NCBI GenBank assembly: GCA_949292635.1
Contig: CASEZY010000001.1
Location: 124,001-188,000 of the forward strand
Source of the DNA: an uncultured Methanomassiliicoccales archaeon
Lineage (GTDB): Archaea; Thermoplasmatota; Thermoplasmata; Methanomassiliicoccales; Methanomethylophilaceae
Direction of reading: 5' to 3'
DNA: 64,000 bases
This document shows positions 1 to 8,507 of the stretch, in pieces. Position 1 is the stretch's first letter; each line of letters begins with the position of its first letter. The position numbers were made by a program, and so were the translations under genes. Under the pieces are notes generated by a model. That model had not been told where the DNA came from, made no database searches, and saw only the letters and a list, made by a program, of their open reading frames with translations.

Positions 1-50
1 AAGCTGTCGGTGTCGTCCCAGAGGGATCCGCATTCGGGGCACCTGCGCAT
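1..50 (-). CDS. Zinc-ribbon protein, N-terminal fragment (runs off the window)
   Basis: Reading the reverse strand from an ATG at 50, the first 16 codons give MRRCPECGSLWDDTDS, a CxxC zinc-ribbon start like those that open many small archaeal proteins. The rest lies outside the window, so the function is unknown. A TATA-like stretch on this strand (about 69-78) lies some 25 bases upstream of the ATG, which supports a real, nearly leaderless start. The gene is divergent from the CCA enzyme gene. Confidence 0.55.
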   Translation of the reverse strand, partial: MRRCPECGSLWDDTDS

Positions 51-68
51 GTTCCACAATCTACGGCG

Positions 69-101
69 TGATATTAAAACGTGGCACGACGAACGTATAA
101 T
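69..101. promoter_or_regulatory. Divergent promoter region with two TATA-like boxes
   Basis: This AT-rich stretch in GC-rich DNA holds a TATA-like box for the reverse-strand zinc-ribbon gene (about 69-78) and one for the CCA enzyme (GTATAATTA near 93-101). Each lies about 25-30 bases from its start codon, the usual archaeal spacing for leaderless transcripts. This is sequence-based inference only. Confidence 0.5.
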
Positions 102-126
102 TATCGTGAACCGCATCGCGTGGGAC

Positions 127-1449
127 ATGGAGCCCGAGGATGAGGTGCTCAGACGCATCGTCCCCACCCCCGAGGAGTGTGGGGAGATCGTCGGCACGGC
201 GGAGAGCCTGAAGAAGGCCGCAGAGGAGTATTTCGCGGCCAAGGGCATCGACGTCTCCGTCAGATACGTGGGCTCGGTGGCCAAGGGCACCTTCCTCAGG
301 GACCCCGATGTCGATCTGTTCATCATGTTCCCGGAGTCCGTGCCCAAGACGGATATGGAGCGCCTGGGCATCGAGGCGGGCATCGACCTCATCGACGGCC
401 GCATGATGTATGCGGAACACCCGTACACCACCGGCAACTATCGGGGGCTCTCAGTGGATCTTGTTCCCTGCTATGCCGTGGATTCCGCTGAGCACCTGCA
501 GACCTCGGTGGACCGCACCCCGTTCCATACCGATTACATACTGTCGCACACGGACCCCACCCTCAGGGACCAGATGAGACTGACCAAGAAGTTCATGAAG
601 GGCATCGGCACCTACGGCGCCGAACCCGATGTGAGGGGATTCTCGGGATACCTGTGCGAGGTGCTCACCCTGCACTACGGAGGATTCAGGGAACTGCTGA
701 AGGCCGCGTCGTCCTGGAGGGAAGGCACGGTCATCGTCCAGGAGAAAAGGGGCCCGGACATGGACGCTCCGCTGGTGCTGTACGACCCGGTGGACCGCAA
801 GAGGAATGTGGCATCCGCGGTGCACCTGGACACCATGTGCCGCTTCATCATGGCCGCACGCGAGTATCTGGCACATCCTGACCTCAAGTTCTTCTTCCCC
901 TCACCCCGCAAACTGATGGACAGGGAGGAGGTCATGAGGACCATAGAGGAACGTGGCACAAGATTCCTGACGGTCACCTTCTCCAACCCCGGCATAATAG
1001 AGGAGAACCTGCAGGCCCAGATCTGGAAGAGCCAGTACGCACTGCTTCGCAGGTTGGGGGAGAACGGCTTCGGTCCGCTGATGGCCGCCCACGGCTACGA
1101 CAACGACCGCGTGACCATCATCTTCGAGATGGAGAGGGACGTTCTGTCCAAGCTCCACCGCCACGCAGGCCCGCCTGTGTGGATCGGCACGTCATCCAAC
1201 TTCCTGGAGAAGTGGAAGGACAACCCCTGCGGCCAGCCCTTCATAGAGGCTGGCAGATGGAACGTCGTCGCCGAACGCGGTCTTCGCACCGCCCCGGAGG
1301 TATTGGCGTCGGAGATACACAGGTCCGGCATCGGCAAGGACCTGGATCAGAGCTCTGTATGCTTCACCGGCCACGATGGAACGGTGGCGGAAGGGGATCT
1401 GGCACTCCTCACCGAGATACTCGATCCCAGGGAACCCTGGGAGTTCTGA
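127..1449 (+). CDS. cca: CCA-adding enzyme (archaeal class I tRNA nucleotidyltransferase)
   Basis: It adds or repairs the 3' CCA of tRNA using CTP and ATP, in the cytoplasm. The nucleotidyltransferase core is plain near the N-terminus: GSVAKGTFLRDPDVDLF gives the GS motif and the DxD metal-binding pair, and a third carboxylate follows in the strand SVDLVPCYAV. I chose ATG 127 rather than the longer frame from position 10. It leaves 440 residues, close to the usual length of archaeal class I enzymes; the first 39 codons of the longer frame look like non-coding promoter DNA; and a TATA-like box lies about 28 bases upstream. At least one tRNA in this window (tRNA-Leu) appears to encode its CCA, so repair may matter as well as synthesis. 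Confidence 0.93.
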   Translation: MEPEDEVLRRIVPTPEECGEIVGTAESLKKAAEEYFAAKGIDVSVRYVGSVAKGTFLRDPDVDLFIMFPESVPKTDMERLGIEAGIDLIDGRMMYAEHPYTTGNYRGLSVDLVPCYAVDSAEHLQTSVDRTPFHTDYILSHTDPTLRDQMRLTKKFMKGIGTYGAEPDVRGFSGYLCEVLTLHYGGFRELLKAASSWREGTVIVQEKRGPDMDAPLVLYDPVDRKRNVASAVHLDTMCRFIMAAREYLAHPDLKFFFPSPRKLMDREEVMRTIEERGTRFLTVTFSNPGIIEENLQAQIWKSQYALLRRLGENGFGPLMAAHGYDNDRVTIIFEMERDVLSKLHRHAGPPVWIGTSSNFLEKWKDNPCGQPFIEAGRWNVVAERGLRTAPEVLASEIHRSGIGKDLDQSSVCFTGHDGTVAEGDLALLTEILDPREPWEF

Positions 1450-1491
1450 ACGAAATCTAGAATCGGGGTAAGATGTTTGATCCATCCCCCT

Positions 1492-1848
1492 TCAGATGAA
1501 GGGAGGGTTGATCACGAGGGTCCAGACACCAATGGTCAGCAGGAGATACAGGATGTAGTTCCCCAGCATGGTCTTGGTCTCCACCAGGTCGGTGTCGAAC
1601 CTGATCAGGCGCAGGAATGGCTTCATGCCGGCCAGCACGACGAACATCAGAACGAGACCGCCGACCCAGTTCCAGATGTTGGTGATGCATCCGGCGCATA
1701 CGCCCACGACAACGGCCAATATGGCGATGATGATGGTGACCTTCGTCCCGTACAGATCCTTGTAGATGTACTCCTTCTCATCGAACTCGGGGGGTACGAA
1801 CTCGTACTCGGGCTCCTTGGGCTCCCCTACCTTCCTCTTCTTGGCCAT
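1492..1848 (-). CDS. Small membrane protein, about three transmembrane helices
   Basis: This 118-residue protein has a charged N-terminus (MAKKRKVGEPKEPEYEF) of about 35 residues and then three hydrophobic segments at about 37-60, 62-78 and 95-114. A short basic loop (FLRLIRFDTDLVETK) separates the last two. I do not recognise the family. The lysine-rich cytoplasmic tail and compact helices suggest a small structural or accessory membrane protein. It is convergent with the CCA gene, 42 bases apart. A TATA box (CTTTATAT, about 1867-1874) precedes the start by about 20-26 bases. Confidence 0.7.
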   Translation of the reverse strand: MAKKRKVGEPKEPEYEFVPPEFDEKEYIYKDLYGTKVTIIIAILAVVVGVCAGCITNIWNWVGGLVLMFVVLAGMKPFLRLIRFDTDLVETKTMLGNYILYLLLTIGVWTLVINPPFI

Positions 1849-1970
1849 CGCGCATGAATCCTACCCTTTCATATAAAGGCTTTGGGAGAAGCGAATTCGG
1901 CGGTATTCGGTCACCCCTCCCGAATCGGTTTAAATAACGCGAACCACTGACATGGGATGGAGGTCATAAT

Positions 1971-2915
1971 ATGGTCGCAGAGAAAACCCTCGAAGATATA
2001 CCTGGAGTAGGACCAGCCATAGCAGAGAAGCTCCGCGAAGCGGGTTACAACGATCTATTGGCCATCGCAGTGGCATCGCCCGGGGACCTCGCTGAGAGAT
2101 GCGAGATCGGAGAGAAGAAGGCGATGGACATCATCGAAGGCGCAAAGCTTTGCGCGGACATCGGAGGCTTCGAGACCGGGAGCGAGATCCTCGAGAGAAG
2201 GAAGGAGATCGTCAAGCTCACCACCGGCTCCAAGGCCTTCGACGAACTTCTGGCGGGCGGACTGGAGAGCCAGTCCATCGTCGAGTTCTTCGGTGAGTTC
2301 GGAAGCAGCAAGACCCAGGTCTGCTTCCAGCTGGCTGTGAACGCCACCATGCCGGAGGAGAGGGGAGGCCTCGACTCCGACGTGATCATCATAGATTCCG
2401 AGAACACCTTCAGGCCGGAGAGGATCGTGCAGATGGCCACGTATCTGGGTCTCGACCCGGACGCCACCCTGGCAAGGATCCATGTCGCAAGAGCCTTCAA
2501 CTCCCAGCATCAGATCCTGCTGGTGGAGAAGGCCATGGAGCTGGCACAGACCATGAAGGTCAGGCTGATGATCGTGGATTCCCTCACCTCGCACTTCCGC
2601 GCGGAGTACGTGGGCAGGGGCACGCTGGCAGAGAGGCAGCAGGTGCTGAACAGGCACATGCACGACCTGCTCAATTTCGCCACCCTGAACAACGCGGTGA
2701 TCGCCGTGACGAATCAGGTCGCCGCAAAGCCGGACGCGTTCTTCGGAGACCCAACCCGCCCCATCGGCGGACACATCGTGGGCCACACCGCCACGTTCCG
2801 CATCTACCTCAGGAAGGGCAAGGCGGGCAAGAGGGTAGCAAGGCTCATCGACTCCCCCAACCTGCCGGAAGGGGAAGCGGTGTTCATGGTCACCGAGGAT
2901 GGTATTAAAGACTGA
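1971..2915 (+). CDS. radA: DNA repair and recombination protein RadA
   Basis: This is the archaeal RecA/Rad51 recombinase, which forms filaments on single-stranded DNA and catalyses strand exchange with ATP. Its 314 residues contain an N-terminal helix-hairpin-helix domain ([16 protein letters not shown], about 9-24), the Walker A motif GEFGSSKTQ (about 108-116), a Walker B strand ([21 protein letters not shown]) and the DNA-binding loop region with NQVAAKPD. Length and domain order are typical. A TATA box (TTTAAATA near 1929-1936) and a GGAGGT ribosome-binding site six bases before the ATG support this start. The next gene begins 19 bases after the stop, so the two may be cotranscribed. Confidence 0.97.
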   Translation: MVAEKTLEDIPGVGPAIAEKLREAGYNDLLAIAVASPGDLAERCEIGEKKAMDIIEGAKLCADIGGFETGSEILERRKEIVKLTTGSKAFDELLAGGLESQSIVEFFGEFGSSKTQVCFQLAVNATMPEERGGLDSDVIIIDSENTFRPERIVQMATYLGLDPDATLARIHVARAFNSQHQILLVEKAMELAQTMKVRLMIVDSLTSHFRAEYVGRGTLAERQQVLNRHMHDLLNFATLNNAVIAVTNQVAAKPDAFFGDPTRPIGGHIVGHTATFRIYLRKGKAGKRVARLIDSPNLPEGEAVFMVTEDGIKD

Positions 2916-2934
2916 TTCAGACAATCGGGGGGCA

Positions 2935-3924
2935 ATGCCCCCCGCCTATTTCTTCGAACTCTCGGGCGAGCACAAGGTCATGTGCGCCGCCGAGGCCAAG
3001 AAGTGCATAGAGGCCGAGACCGGTGGCTTGGGCCCGGTGACCGAAGGCCCTGGATACGTCATCGCAGAGTTCGACGACGCCCACATCCAAGACATCGTCG
3101 ACCGCATCTCACTGACCCACAGGATCGGGAGGCATCTGTGCTCCTTCGACCCGGACGATGTGTCCTCGGTGAACGATGTGGAGTTGCCCACAGGCACCTT
3201 CGCCGTCAGATGCAGGAGATTCGAGGCCCGGATGAAAGAGGTGGACTCCCAGGACCTGGTGAGGAAGGTGGGCGGCATACTGTCCAAGAACAACGACGTG
3301 CGCCTGAAGAACCCCGACCTGGAGGTGCACATGATCATGAGCGACCGCGTCCACCTGTTCCTCGGTGAGAAGGAGGTGGACCGCAACGCCCTGGAGACCA
3401 GGAAGGTGGGTGAGAGGCCGTTCTTCTCCCCCATATCCCTGCATCCCCGCTACGCCAGGGCACTGATCAACCTCACCGGAGCCAAGCGCGGGTCCACCGT
3501 GTTGGATCCGTTCTGCGGCACCGGGGGCATAGCATTGGAGGCGGCCATGATGGGCATGAAGGCTATGGTCTCCGACTTCGACGAGGAGATGGTGATGGGC
3601 ACCCAGGAGAACATGGATTTCTATCATCTGGAACTTCACGATTCAGCCGTCGCCGACGTCTCCGATATCCACGACGCCTTCGGGGAGGTGGACGTCATCG
3701 CCACCGACCCTCCCTACGGTCGCTCCACCCACACCGGCGGGGAGCCCATAGACAGCATCTACCGCAGGGCGCTGAAGGCCTTCGACGAGACCGTGGCCCC
3801 GGACGGCTGCGCCGGCGTCATACTTCCGCACAGGATGGATGTGGAGAGCATGCGCCTGGAGGCGTACTACGAGCAGAGGGTCCACGGGTCCCTGTCCAGA
3901 CACTACCACCTGCTCCGTCACTGA
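2935..3924 (+). CDS. tRNA (guanine-10-N2)-methyltransferase, Trm-G10/Trm11 type
   Basis: This SAM-dependent methyltransferase probably modifies G10 of tRNA. The N-terminal half (about 1-150) resembles a ferredoxin-like/THUMP RNA-binding module. The C-terminal half is a Rossmann methyltransferase with the SAM motif VLDPFCGTGGIALEAAM and the catalytic DPPYGRSTHTGG, the DPPY form used for N2-guanine or N6-adenine. The order THUMP then DPPY is that of archaeal Trm-G10. I use the ATG at 2935, after a run of G that can act as a ribosome-binding site. The earlier in-frame ATG at 2899 overlaps radA. The exact target base is inferred from family, not shown. Confidence 0.85.
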   Translation: MPPAYFFELSGEHKVMCAAEAKKCIEAETGGLGPVTEGPGYVIAEFDDAHIQDIVDRISLTHRIGRHLCSFDPDDVSSVNDVELPTGTFAVRCRRFEARMKEVDSQDLVRKVGGILSKNNDVRLKNPDLEVHMIMSDRVHLFLGEKEVDRNALETRKVGERPFFSPISLHPRYARALINLTGAKRGSTVLDPFCGTGGIALEAAMMGMKAMVSDFDEEMVMGTQENMDFYHLELHDSAVADVSDIHDAFGEVDVIATDPPYGRSTHTGGEPIDSIYRRALKAFDETVAPDGCAGVILPHRMDVESMRLEAYYEQRVHGSLSRHYHLLRH

Positions 3925-3975
3925 CCCAGTGAACAGTTATATATCGCACTGGGATTCTTGAAATCAGGTGGGAGC

Positions 3976-4710
3976 ATGACCGTCAAAGACTTCATCTACA
4001 GCAACCACGGGAAGGGGACATTGCACATGTCCCTACTGGACCCCGACAAGCAGTCTCCGAAGGAAGCTGCAGAGCTGGCACAGCTTTGCAAGGACGCCGG
4101 GACCGACGCCATCATGATCGGCGGGTCCACCGGCATCACCAGCGAGAACCTGGACGAGACCGCGGTTGCGATCAAGGAGAAGACCGGTCTCCCCGTGATA
4201 TACTTCCCGGCAGGCCCCCACGCCCTGGCATCCAAGGCGGATGCCATGTTCTACATGAGCCTGGTGAACAGCACCGACCTGAAGTGGGTGATCCGCTCCC
4301 AGGCCAAGGCGAGCCTCTACGTCAAGAAGATCGGCATCGAGACCATCTCCATGGGCTACATAATCATAGAGCCCGGCATGAAGGTGGGCGAGGTCGGGAA
4401 AGCAGACGCAGTCAAGAGGGACGATATCACCGGCGCCATGTCCTACGCCCTGGGATGCGAGATGATGGGCATGAGCCTGGTCTATCTGGAAGCCGGCAGT
4501 GGTGCCGACAAACCCGTACCGCCTGAGATGATCTCAGCCGTCAAGGAAGTACTGTCCGTACCGCTGATCATCGGCGGAGGCATCAGGACCCCCGGGGCCG
4601 CCAAGGCGGCGAAGGATGCCGGCGCGGATGTCATCGTCACCGGCACCTTCGTAGAGGAGCACCCCGACCCCGCCATACTGAAAGCGGTGATCGACGCGGT
4701 GAAGAATTAA
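3976..4710 (+). CDS. Geranylgeranylglyceryl phosphate synthase
   Basis: It joins sn-glycerol-1-phosphate to geranylgeranyl diphosphate, the first committed step of archaeal ether-lipid synthesis. The 244-residue TIM barrel has the PcrB/GGGPS signatures: HMSLLDPDKQ at the N-terminus, DAIMIGGSTG for phosphate binding, YFPAGPHAL, LVYLEAGSGADKPVPPEMI, and the final phosphate loop LIIGGGIRTPGAAKAA. I use the ATG at 3976, preceded by GGTGGGAG, and a TATA box (GTTATATATC, about 3935-3944) lies 30-40 bases upstream. Its stop codon overlaps that of the convergent CoA-ligase gene by three bases. Other lipid genes lie at 6.6, 30.7-32.8, 46 and 57.4 kb. Confidence 0.93.
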   Translation: MTVKDFIYSNHGKGTLHMSLLDPDKQSPKEAAELAQLCKDAGTDAIMIGGSTGITSENLDETAVAIKEKTGLPVIYFPAGPHALASKADAMFYMSLVNSTDLKWVIRSQAKASLYVKKIGIETISMGYIIIEPGMKVGEVGKADAVKRDDITGAMSYALGCEMMGMSLVYLEAGSGADKPVPPEMISAVKEVLSVPLIIGGGIRTPGAAKAAKDAGADVIVTGTFVEEHPDPAILKAVIDAVKN

Positions 4711-6134
4711 TCGAAGGTCCCTCTCAGATCGGAGATCTTCTTCGCCTTCACGGCATACTCCATGGTGCCGGGCTCCACGAACTCCACCACGGGCTTGGAG
4801 ACCAGGTCCTCCTCCATCCCGTCGGCAACCTCTATCACCTGTGACACGGAGTCGATGATCCTGGAAGCCAACTCCTCGGATGGTTCCGGGGCCTCCACCA
4901 CGAACGTGAGCAGGTCGCGGTAGCCGTCCTTGGTTATCTTCACCTGATAGTCCAGCACCGCCGGGTCTATAAACACGGCCTCGTCGAACAGCAGGGGATA
5001 CACCTTGTGCCCCATGCCGATCTTGAACTGCAGGTCTATCCTTCCGCTGGGTTTGAGGATCTTGCGGTTGAACATGGCGCCGCAGTCGCAGGGCGGATCG
5101 ATGAAGGCGGTGGTATCCCTGGTGCGGTATCTTATCAGCACCGTCCCCTGGGTGTTCAGTGCGGTGATAACCAGTTCGCCCTTCTCCCCCGGCGGCAGGT
5201 GCGCACCGGTCTCCGGGTCGATGATCTCCATGAACATGTTCGCCTCGTCTGTATGGAGACCATTCTGACAGTCACACTCGATGGCGCAGGCCAGACCGAA
5301 CTCGGTCATTCCCCAGACGTCGATGACCTTGCATCCCCAAGCGTCCTCCAGCAAGCGCCTCATGCTCTCGGAGAGGGGCTCGGAGGTGGAGATGATCTTC
5401 TTGATGCCCATCGACCTCAGGTCCTTGTCCTTCATCAACGCGGTGACGCGGTAGATGAATGACGGCAGGCCGATGATGAAGGTCGCATTGGAATCCCTCA
5501 TGGTCTGCAGCTGCTTCTCGGTGTCGGTGTCCGCGCATACGGATGAGCCGTAGCCCAATATGGTGCAGGCACCGGACATCAGCAGACTGGGGTCCCAGGC
5601 GGTGACCAGCGGGAACATTATGTGCAGGCTGTCCCCCTTGCCCATGCCCACGCCCTTAAGGGCGGAGGCGATGATGTCGATCTTGGATATCAGGTCGGAT
5701 GTGGTGAAGCCGATGGACTTGCGGTGACCGGTGGTGCCGGTGGTGGTGAACTCCCTTGCCATCTTGGTCGCCGAGACTCCGTAGAACAGCATGGAGTTCT
5801 CCGCGAGATCGGAGGGCTCTGTGAGCGGGATCTTCAGCAGGTCGTCGTAGGTACGGATGTCCTCCGGCCTTATCCCCAGCTCCTTGAAGCGGTCGCGGTA
5901 GAAGGGTATGTTCTCCATGGCGTACCTCATCTGCTCCCTGACCCGGAACAGCTGATACTTCTCGAAATCCGCCCTGGTCATGGTGCCGATGTCGGATCTT
6001 CCGATGTCCTCCCTCAGCTCGCGGTTCTTCTTGAAAGTCTTCCTGGCCTTCAGCTCGATCCAACCCTCCAGCGGAGCCGGGTGGTCCGCGGGGACCTTGT
6101 TGGACAACAGCCTGCGGCGTACGATGAGGGACAT
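4707..6134 (-). CDS. Phenylacetate-CoA ligase-like AMP-forming ligase (PaaK family)
   Basis: This is an adenylate-forming enzyme that activates a carboxylic acid to its CoA thioester. The motifs are the serine/threonine-rich ATP loop TTTGTTGHRKS, the A5-type WGMTEFG, and the GELVITALNTQGTVLIRYRTRD region typical of PaaK. DCGAMF recalls the zinc-binding cysteine of the family. PaaK-like enzymes are common in methanogens, often for aryl acids such as indoleacetate or phenylacetate; the substrate here is unknown. I take the ATG at 6134, with AAGGAG six bases upstream. ATGs at 6137 and 6155 are alternatives, and the longer frame to 6233 runs through the promoter. Confidence 0.85.
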   Translation of the reverse strand: MSLIVRRRLLSNKVPADHPAPLEGWIELKARKTFKKNRELREDIGRSDIGTMTRADFEKYQLFRVREQMRYAMENIPFYRDRFKELGIRPEDIRTYDDLLKIPLTEPSDLAENSMLFYGVSATKMAREFTTTGTTGHRKSIGFTTSDLISKIDIIASALKGVGMGKGDSLHIMFPLVTAWDPSLLMSGACTILGYGSSVCADTDTEKQLQTMRDSNATFIIGLPSFIYRVTALMKDKDLRSMGIKKIISTSEPLSESMRRLLEDAWGCKVIDVWGMTEFGLACAIECDCQNGLHTDEANMFMEIIDPETGAHLPPGEKGELVITALNTQGTVLIRYRTRDTTAFIDPPCDCGAMFNRKILKPSGRIDLQFKIGMGHKVYPLLFDEAVFIDPAVLDYQVKITKDGYRDLLTFVVEAPEPSEELASRIIDSVSQVIEVADGMEEDLVSKPVVEFVEPGTMEYAVKAKKISDLRGTFD

Positions 6135-6213
6135 CATCTGCTCCTTGGCGCCCATACCCGTGAATGGCTGGCAAGATACATAACAGGTAGGGGAAGGACC
6201 GAGGGGAAGGGTT

Positions 6214-6221
6214 GTATATAC
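6214..6221. promoter_or_regulatory. Palindromic TATA box shared by divergent genes
   Basis: GTATATAC is a perfect palindrome between the CoA-ligase gene (reverse) and the small zinc-protein gene (forward). It is the only TATA-like element in the gap and lies at workable distances from both starts: about 34 bases to the forward ATG, and about 80 to the reverse ATG, which implies a leader of about 57 bases. Confidence 0.55.
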
Positions 6222-6254
6222 CCTGTGGACCATACCCCCTCAGAGGCGTAAAGA

Positions 6255-6557
6255 ATGGTACTCACACCCGAAATGGCAAGGGCGGGCGTCACCCCTCAGC
6301 TCCTCTCTTCGACGCACAGGTTCAAGTGCCCCAGATGCGGGAAGGAGTTCAGTCTCTTCCAGTCCAGGGCCATCGCCTGCAGGGCATGCCCCCAGGCCAA
6401 CAAGAACTGCAAGTACGTCAGGTGCGTACACTGCGACGCGGAGTTCCCCCTCAACGGGTTCGTGGTCAACACGAAGGAGAAGGAGAAGTTCCTGTCCAAC
6501 TACATGAACGGCGTTGTGTCCAACTATCACAACCAGTTCGGCTACTATAGAAGGTAG
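6255..6557 (+). CDS. Small cysteine-rich zinc-binding protein, unknown function
   Basis: The 100-residue protein has three cysteine clusters: FKCPRCGKEF (about 24-33), IACRACPQANKNC (about 40-52) and RCVHCDAEF (about 56-64). Together they look like two zinc ribbons or knuckles. The C-terminal 35 residues are polar with aromatic residues. I do not recognise the family; a nucleic-acid or protein-binding adaptor is plausible. It starts 11 bases after the predicted transcription start and ends in TAG, one of only three amber stops in the window. Reading through would add only four residues before TAA. Confidence 0.7.
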   Translation: MVLTPEMARAGVTPQLLSSTHRFKCPRCGKEFSLFQSRAIACRACPQANKNCKYVRCVHCDAEFPLNGFVVNTKEKEKFLSNYMNGVVSNYHNQFGYYRR

Positions 6558-6592
6558 ACCTTTTTGTAAACCCTTGATTTTAGCGGGGATCC

Positions 6593-6611
6593 GCGGGGGA
6601 ATTCCCCCCGC
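6593..6611. terminator. GC-rich hairpin between convergent genes
   Basis: A perfect 7-bp inverted repeat (GCGGGGG / CCCCCGC) with a 5-base loop lies five bases beyond the stop of the radical SAM gene and 36 beyond the stop of the zinc-protein gene. A T run (TTTTT, 6561-6565) follows the zinc gene. The two signals could end transcription from both sides. Confidence 0.5.
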
Positions 6612-6615
6612 AGGA

Positions 6616-7971
6616 TCACCTGCAGAATGTTTGCCTGCGGTACAATGTGGTACCGTCGCGGGCGGTGGTGTTGAACAGACAGAACGGTATCAGTTTGCCG
6701 TCCAGCGTCACCACGTGGATGCAGCAGCGCTCCCAGCGCTCCACCTCCCCGGTCCAGACGTCCTGGAACGCCATGGCGGAGACCGTGAGATAGTGGGTCT
6801 TCGCCCTGTTGGCGAACGCCCTCCAGGAGTTGTCGTCGGAATTGGAGGGTCCGTCCATGGAGTCCTCGATGAACTTCCACAGGCTGGAGACCTCGGAGCG
6901 GGTCTTGTCTGCCACATCATCCGTCTTCTTCGGCGGTCCGAGGGCCATGGTGGTCAACGGGAACAGGGATCCGTCCGGCAGCACCACCGACAGGGACTTC
7001 AGGTCGCAGTGGACGTTGGAACAGGAGGTGGGCATAAAGTTGTCCGCCTTCAGCATACCCTTGGTCTGCTCCTCGATGGCCTTGGCCAGATCCGGCAGGA
7101 GCACACGGTTCTCGTCCTGGGGCTCTATGGGATATCTGCCGAAGTATGAGATCGGCTGGAAGTGTACGCCCTTCACCGTGGGGACCTTGGTGGCAGCATA
7201 GCGGATGATGTCGCCCACGTGATGCAGGTTGATGTCCGGCGAGACCGTGACCACCAGCGTTATTCCGATGCCTACCTCGGCGCAGTTGGCGATGGCCTTC
7301 TCCTTCATCTCGAAGAGGGGTCTTCCCCTGGTCTTCATGTAGATCTCGTCGTCCGTGCCGTCGAACTGCATGTAGAAGTCATCAACACCCGCCTCCTTCA
7401 GCTTGCGGACGTACTTGATGTCGTTGGCGAGACGCAGTGCGTTGGTGTTTACCTCGATGTGTTCGATGCCCATGTCCTTTGCCATCTTCACGATCTCGGG
7501 CAGATCGTCCCTGATGGTGGGCTCTCCGCCGGAGAGCTGAACGCACCTGGGACTCTTCACATAGTCCACCACGGTCTTGAACATCCCGCGGATGGTCTCC
7601 ATGTCCGGATGATAGTCGTAGCCGCATCCGTTGGCGGTGGCGAAGCAGATCGGACAGTTGAGGTTGCAGCGGTTGGTGACCTCCACCACGTTCAGACACG
7701 TGTGCTGCAGATGACGGTCGCAGAGACCGCAGTCATGGGGACAGTCCTTCGCCCTCTCCACGACGAACTTCCCCGGCGTCTTGGGAACGGCGGCGAACTC
7801 GTAGAGGTAGCGATAATTGTCGGCGCCGGACCATATCTTTACCTTCCAGGTCCCGTGCTCCGGACATGTCTTGACGATATAGACGTCCCCGCCCTCCACC
7901 ACCTTCTCGGCGTGGATGGTCTTCAGGCACTCGGGGCAGAGCGCATCGGTCTCACCGATCTTCTCGGACAT
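6616..7971 (-). CDS. tes: Radical SAM enzyme resembling tetraether lipid synthase (Tes, COG1964)
   Basis: This probable radical SAM enzyme would join two archaeal lipid chains through sp3 carbons to make tetraether (GDGT) membranes. The architecture fits Tes: N-terminal cysteines (C12, C15, C36), a cysteine set CPHDCGLCDRHLQHTC (C77, C81, C84, C92) for an auxiliary iron-sulfur cluster, the radical SAM motif CNLNCPIC (C102, C106, C109), the SGGEPT loop, and a C-terminal CCIHVVTLDGKLIPFCLFN segment for another cluster. At 451 residues it is slightly short for the family. I use ATG 7971; the GTG at 7977 is an alternative. A TATA box (about 7997-8004) lies 26-33 bases upstream. Other COG1964 proteins exist, so the lipid role is inferred. 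Confidence 0.75.
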   Translation of the reverse strand: MSEKIGETDALCPECLKTIHAEKVVEGGDVYIVKTCPEHGTWKVKIWSGADNYRYLYEFAAVPKTPGKFVVERAKDCPHDCGLCDRHLQHTCLNVVEVTNRCNLNCPICFATANGCGYDYHPDMETIRGMFKTVVDYVKSPRCVQLSGGEPTIRDDLPEIVKMAKDMGIEHIEVNTNALRLANDIKYVRKLKEAGVDDFYMQFDGTDDEIYMKTRGRPLFEMKEKAIANCAEVGIGITLVVTVSPDINLHHVGDIIRYAATKVPTVKGVHFQPISYFGRYPIEPQDENRVLLPDLAKAIEEQTKGMLKADNFMPTSCSNVHCDLKSLSVVLPDGSLFPLTTMALGPPKKTDDVADKTRSEVSSLWKFIEDSMDGPSNSDDNSWRAFANRAKTHYLTVSAMAFQDVWTGEVERWERCCIHVVTLDGKLIPFCLFNTTARDGTTLYRRQTFCR

Positions 7972-8016
7972 CGGCACGGTGAATCACGCTAGCCAGATAT
8001 AACGGATTGGTAGAAT

Positions 8017-8038
8017 TGGAAGAGGTTTAAGGGGTTTG
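8017..8038. repeat. 22-base conserved element, copy 1
   Basis: This element matches a second copy at 32845-32866 in 21 of 22 bases; only the seventh base differs (A here, T there). It begins TGGAAG and ends GGTTTAAGGGGTTTG. It lies 13 bases before the TATA box of the Tes-like gene and 19 bases after the stop of the small methyltransferase-partner gene. It could be an upstream activator or operator site, or a 3' processing or termination signal. Confidence 0.6.
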
Positions 8039-8040
8039 GG

Positions 8041-8060
8041 ATAAGCGCAAACGCGCTTAT
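8041..8060 (-). terminator. Hairpin overlapping the stop of the methyltransferase partner gene
   Basis: ATAAGCGC and GCGCTTAT form a perfect 8-bp inverted repeat with a 4-base spacer. On the reverse strand the stem begins at the TAA stop codon of the 146-residue gene, so it may protect the 3' end of the transcript or help to end it. No long T run follows. Confidence 0.5.
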
Positions 8061-8497
8061 GCCCTCTTCTGCTGGAACAGAGCCTCAGCGGTGGCGAGCG
8101 TACCGGCTGCGAGGTACTCCTCGAACCAGGACTGTCCGGAGGTGGGCTCAACGAGCGAAGGTCCGGACCTGGTAGCTCCCATGTACGTGAGGTTGGTGTG
8201 TCCGGTCTTGACGACCGCACCGTTCTTGCAGTACTTCCACTCGGAGTCCTCGCCCACCAGGACGATGTCGAGGATCTTCATCTTGTGGCAGTAGCCGGCC
8301 TCGACGGTGACCTTGTCGCCGCTCTTGGAATAGCGGGCGTACACGGTCGTGTCGCCGATCTCCTTCTTGGCGATGAACACGGATCCATTGTAGATCCTGT
8401 CGTCTCCGGCACCCTCGATGACCGCTTTGATGTCATCGACCTTCAGGCCCCTCTTCTCGATGGTGGCCAGGACCTCATCTGCGATAATGTACTCCAT
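8057..8497 (-). CDS. Small protein paired with a corrinoid-type methyltransferase, unknown function
   Basis: The 146-residue soluble protein begins MEYIIADEVLATIEKRGL and has a mixed alpha/beta composition with two cysteines (AGYCHKM and WKYCKNG). No membrane segment, nucleotide loop or classic metal motif is visible. It directly follows the uroporphyrinogen-decarboxylase-type methyltransferase, and GAGGTGAG precedes the ATG by five bases; a GTG at 8506 is an alternative start. Short proteins of this kind beside such methyltransferases may be partner subunits or corrinoid-binding accessories, but I cannot name the family. A hairpin overlaps its stop codon. Confidence 0.75.
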   Translation of the reverse strand: MEYIIADEVLATIEKRGLKVDDIKAVIEGAGDDRIYNGSVFIAKKEIGDTTVYARYSKSGDKVTVEAGYCHKMKILDIVLVGEDSEWKYCKNGAVVKTGHTNLTYMGATRSGPSLVEPTSGQSWFEEYLAAGTLATAEALFQQKRA

Positions 8498-8507
8498 CTT
8501 TCTCACC

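Noticed and set aside
10-126. Longer N-terminus for the CCA enzyme from position 10
   Set aside because: It would run through the divergent promoter and the start of the reverse-strand zinc-ribbon gene. ATG 127 gives the normal length.
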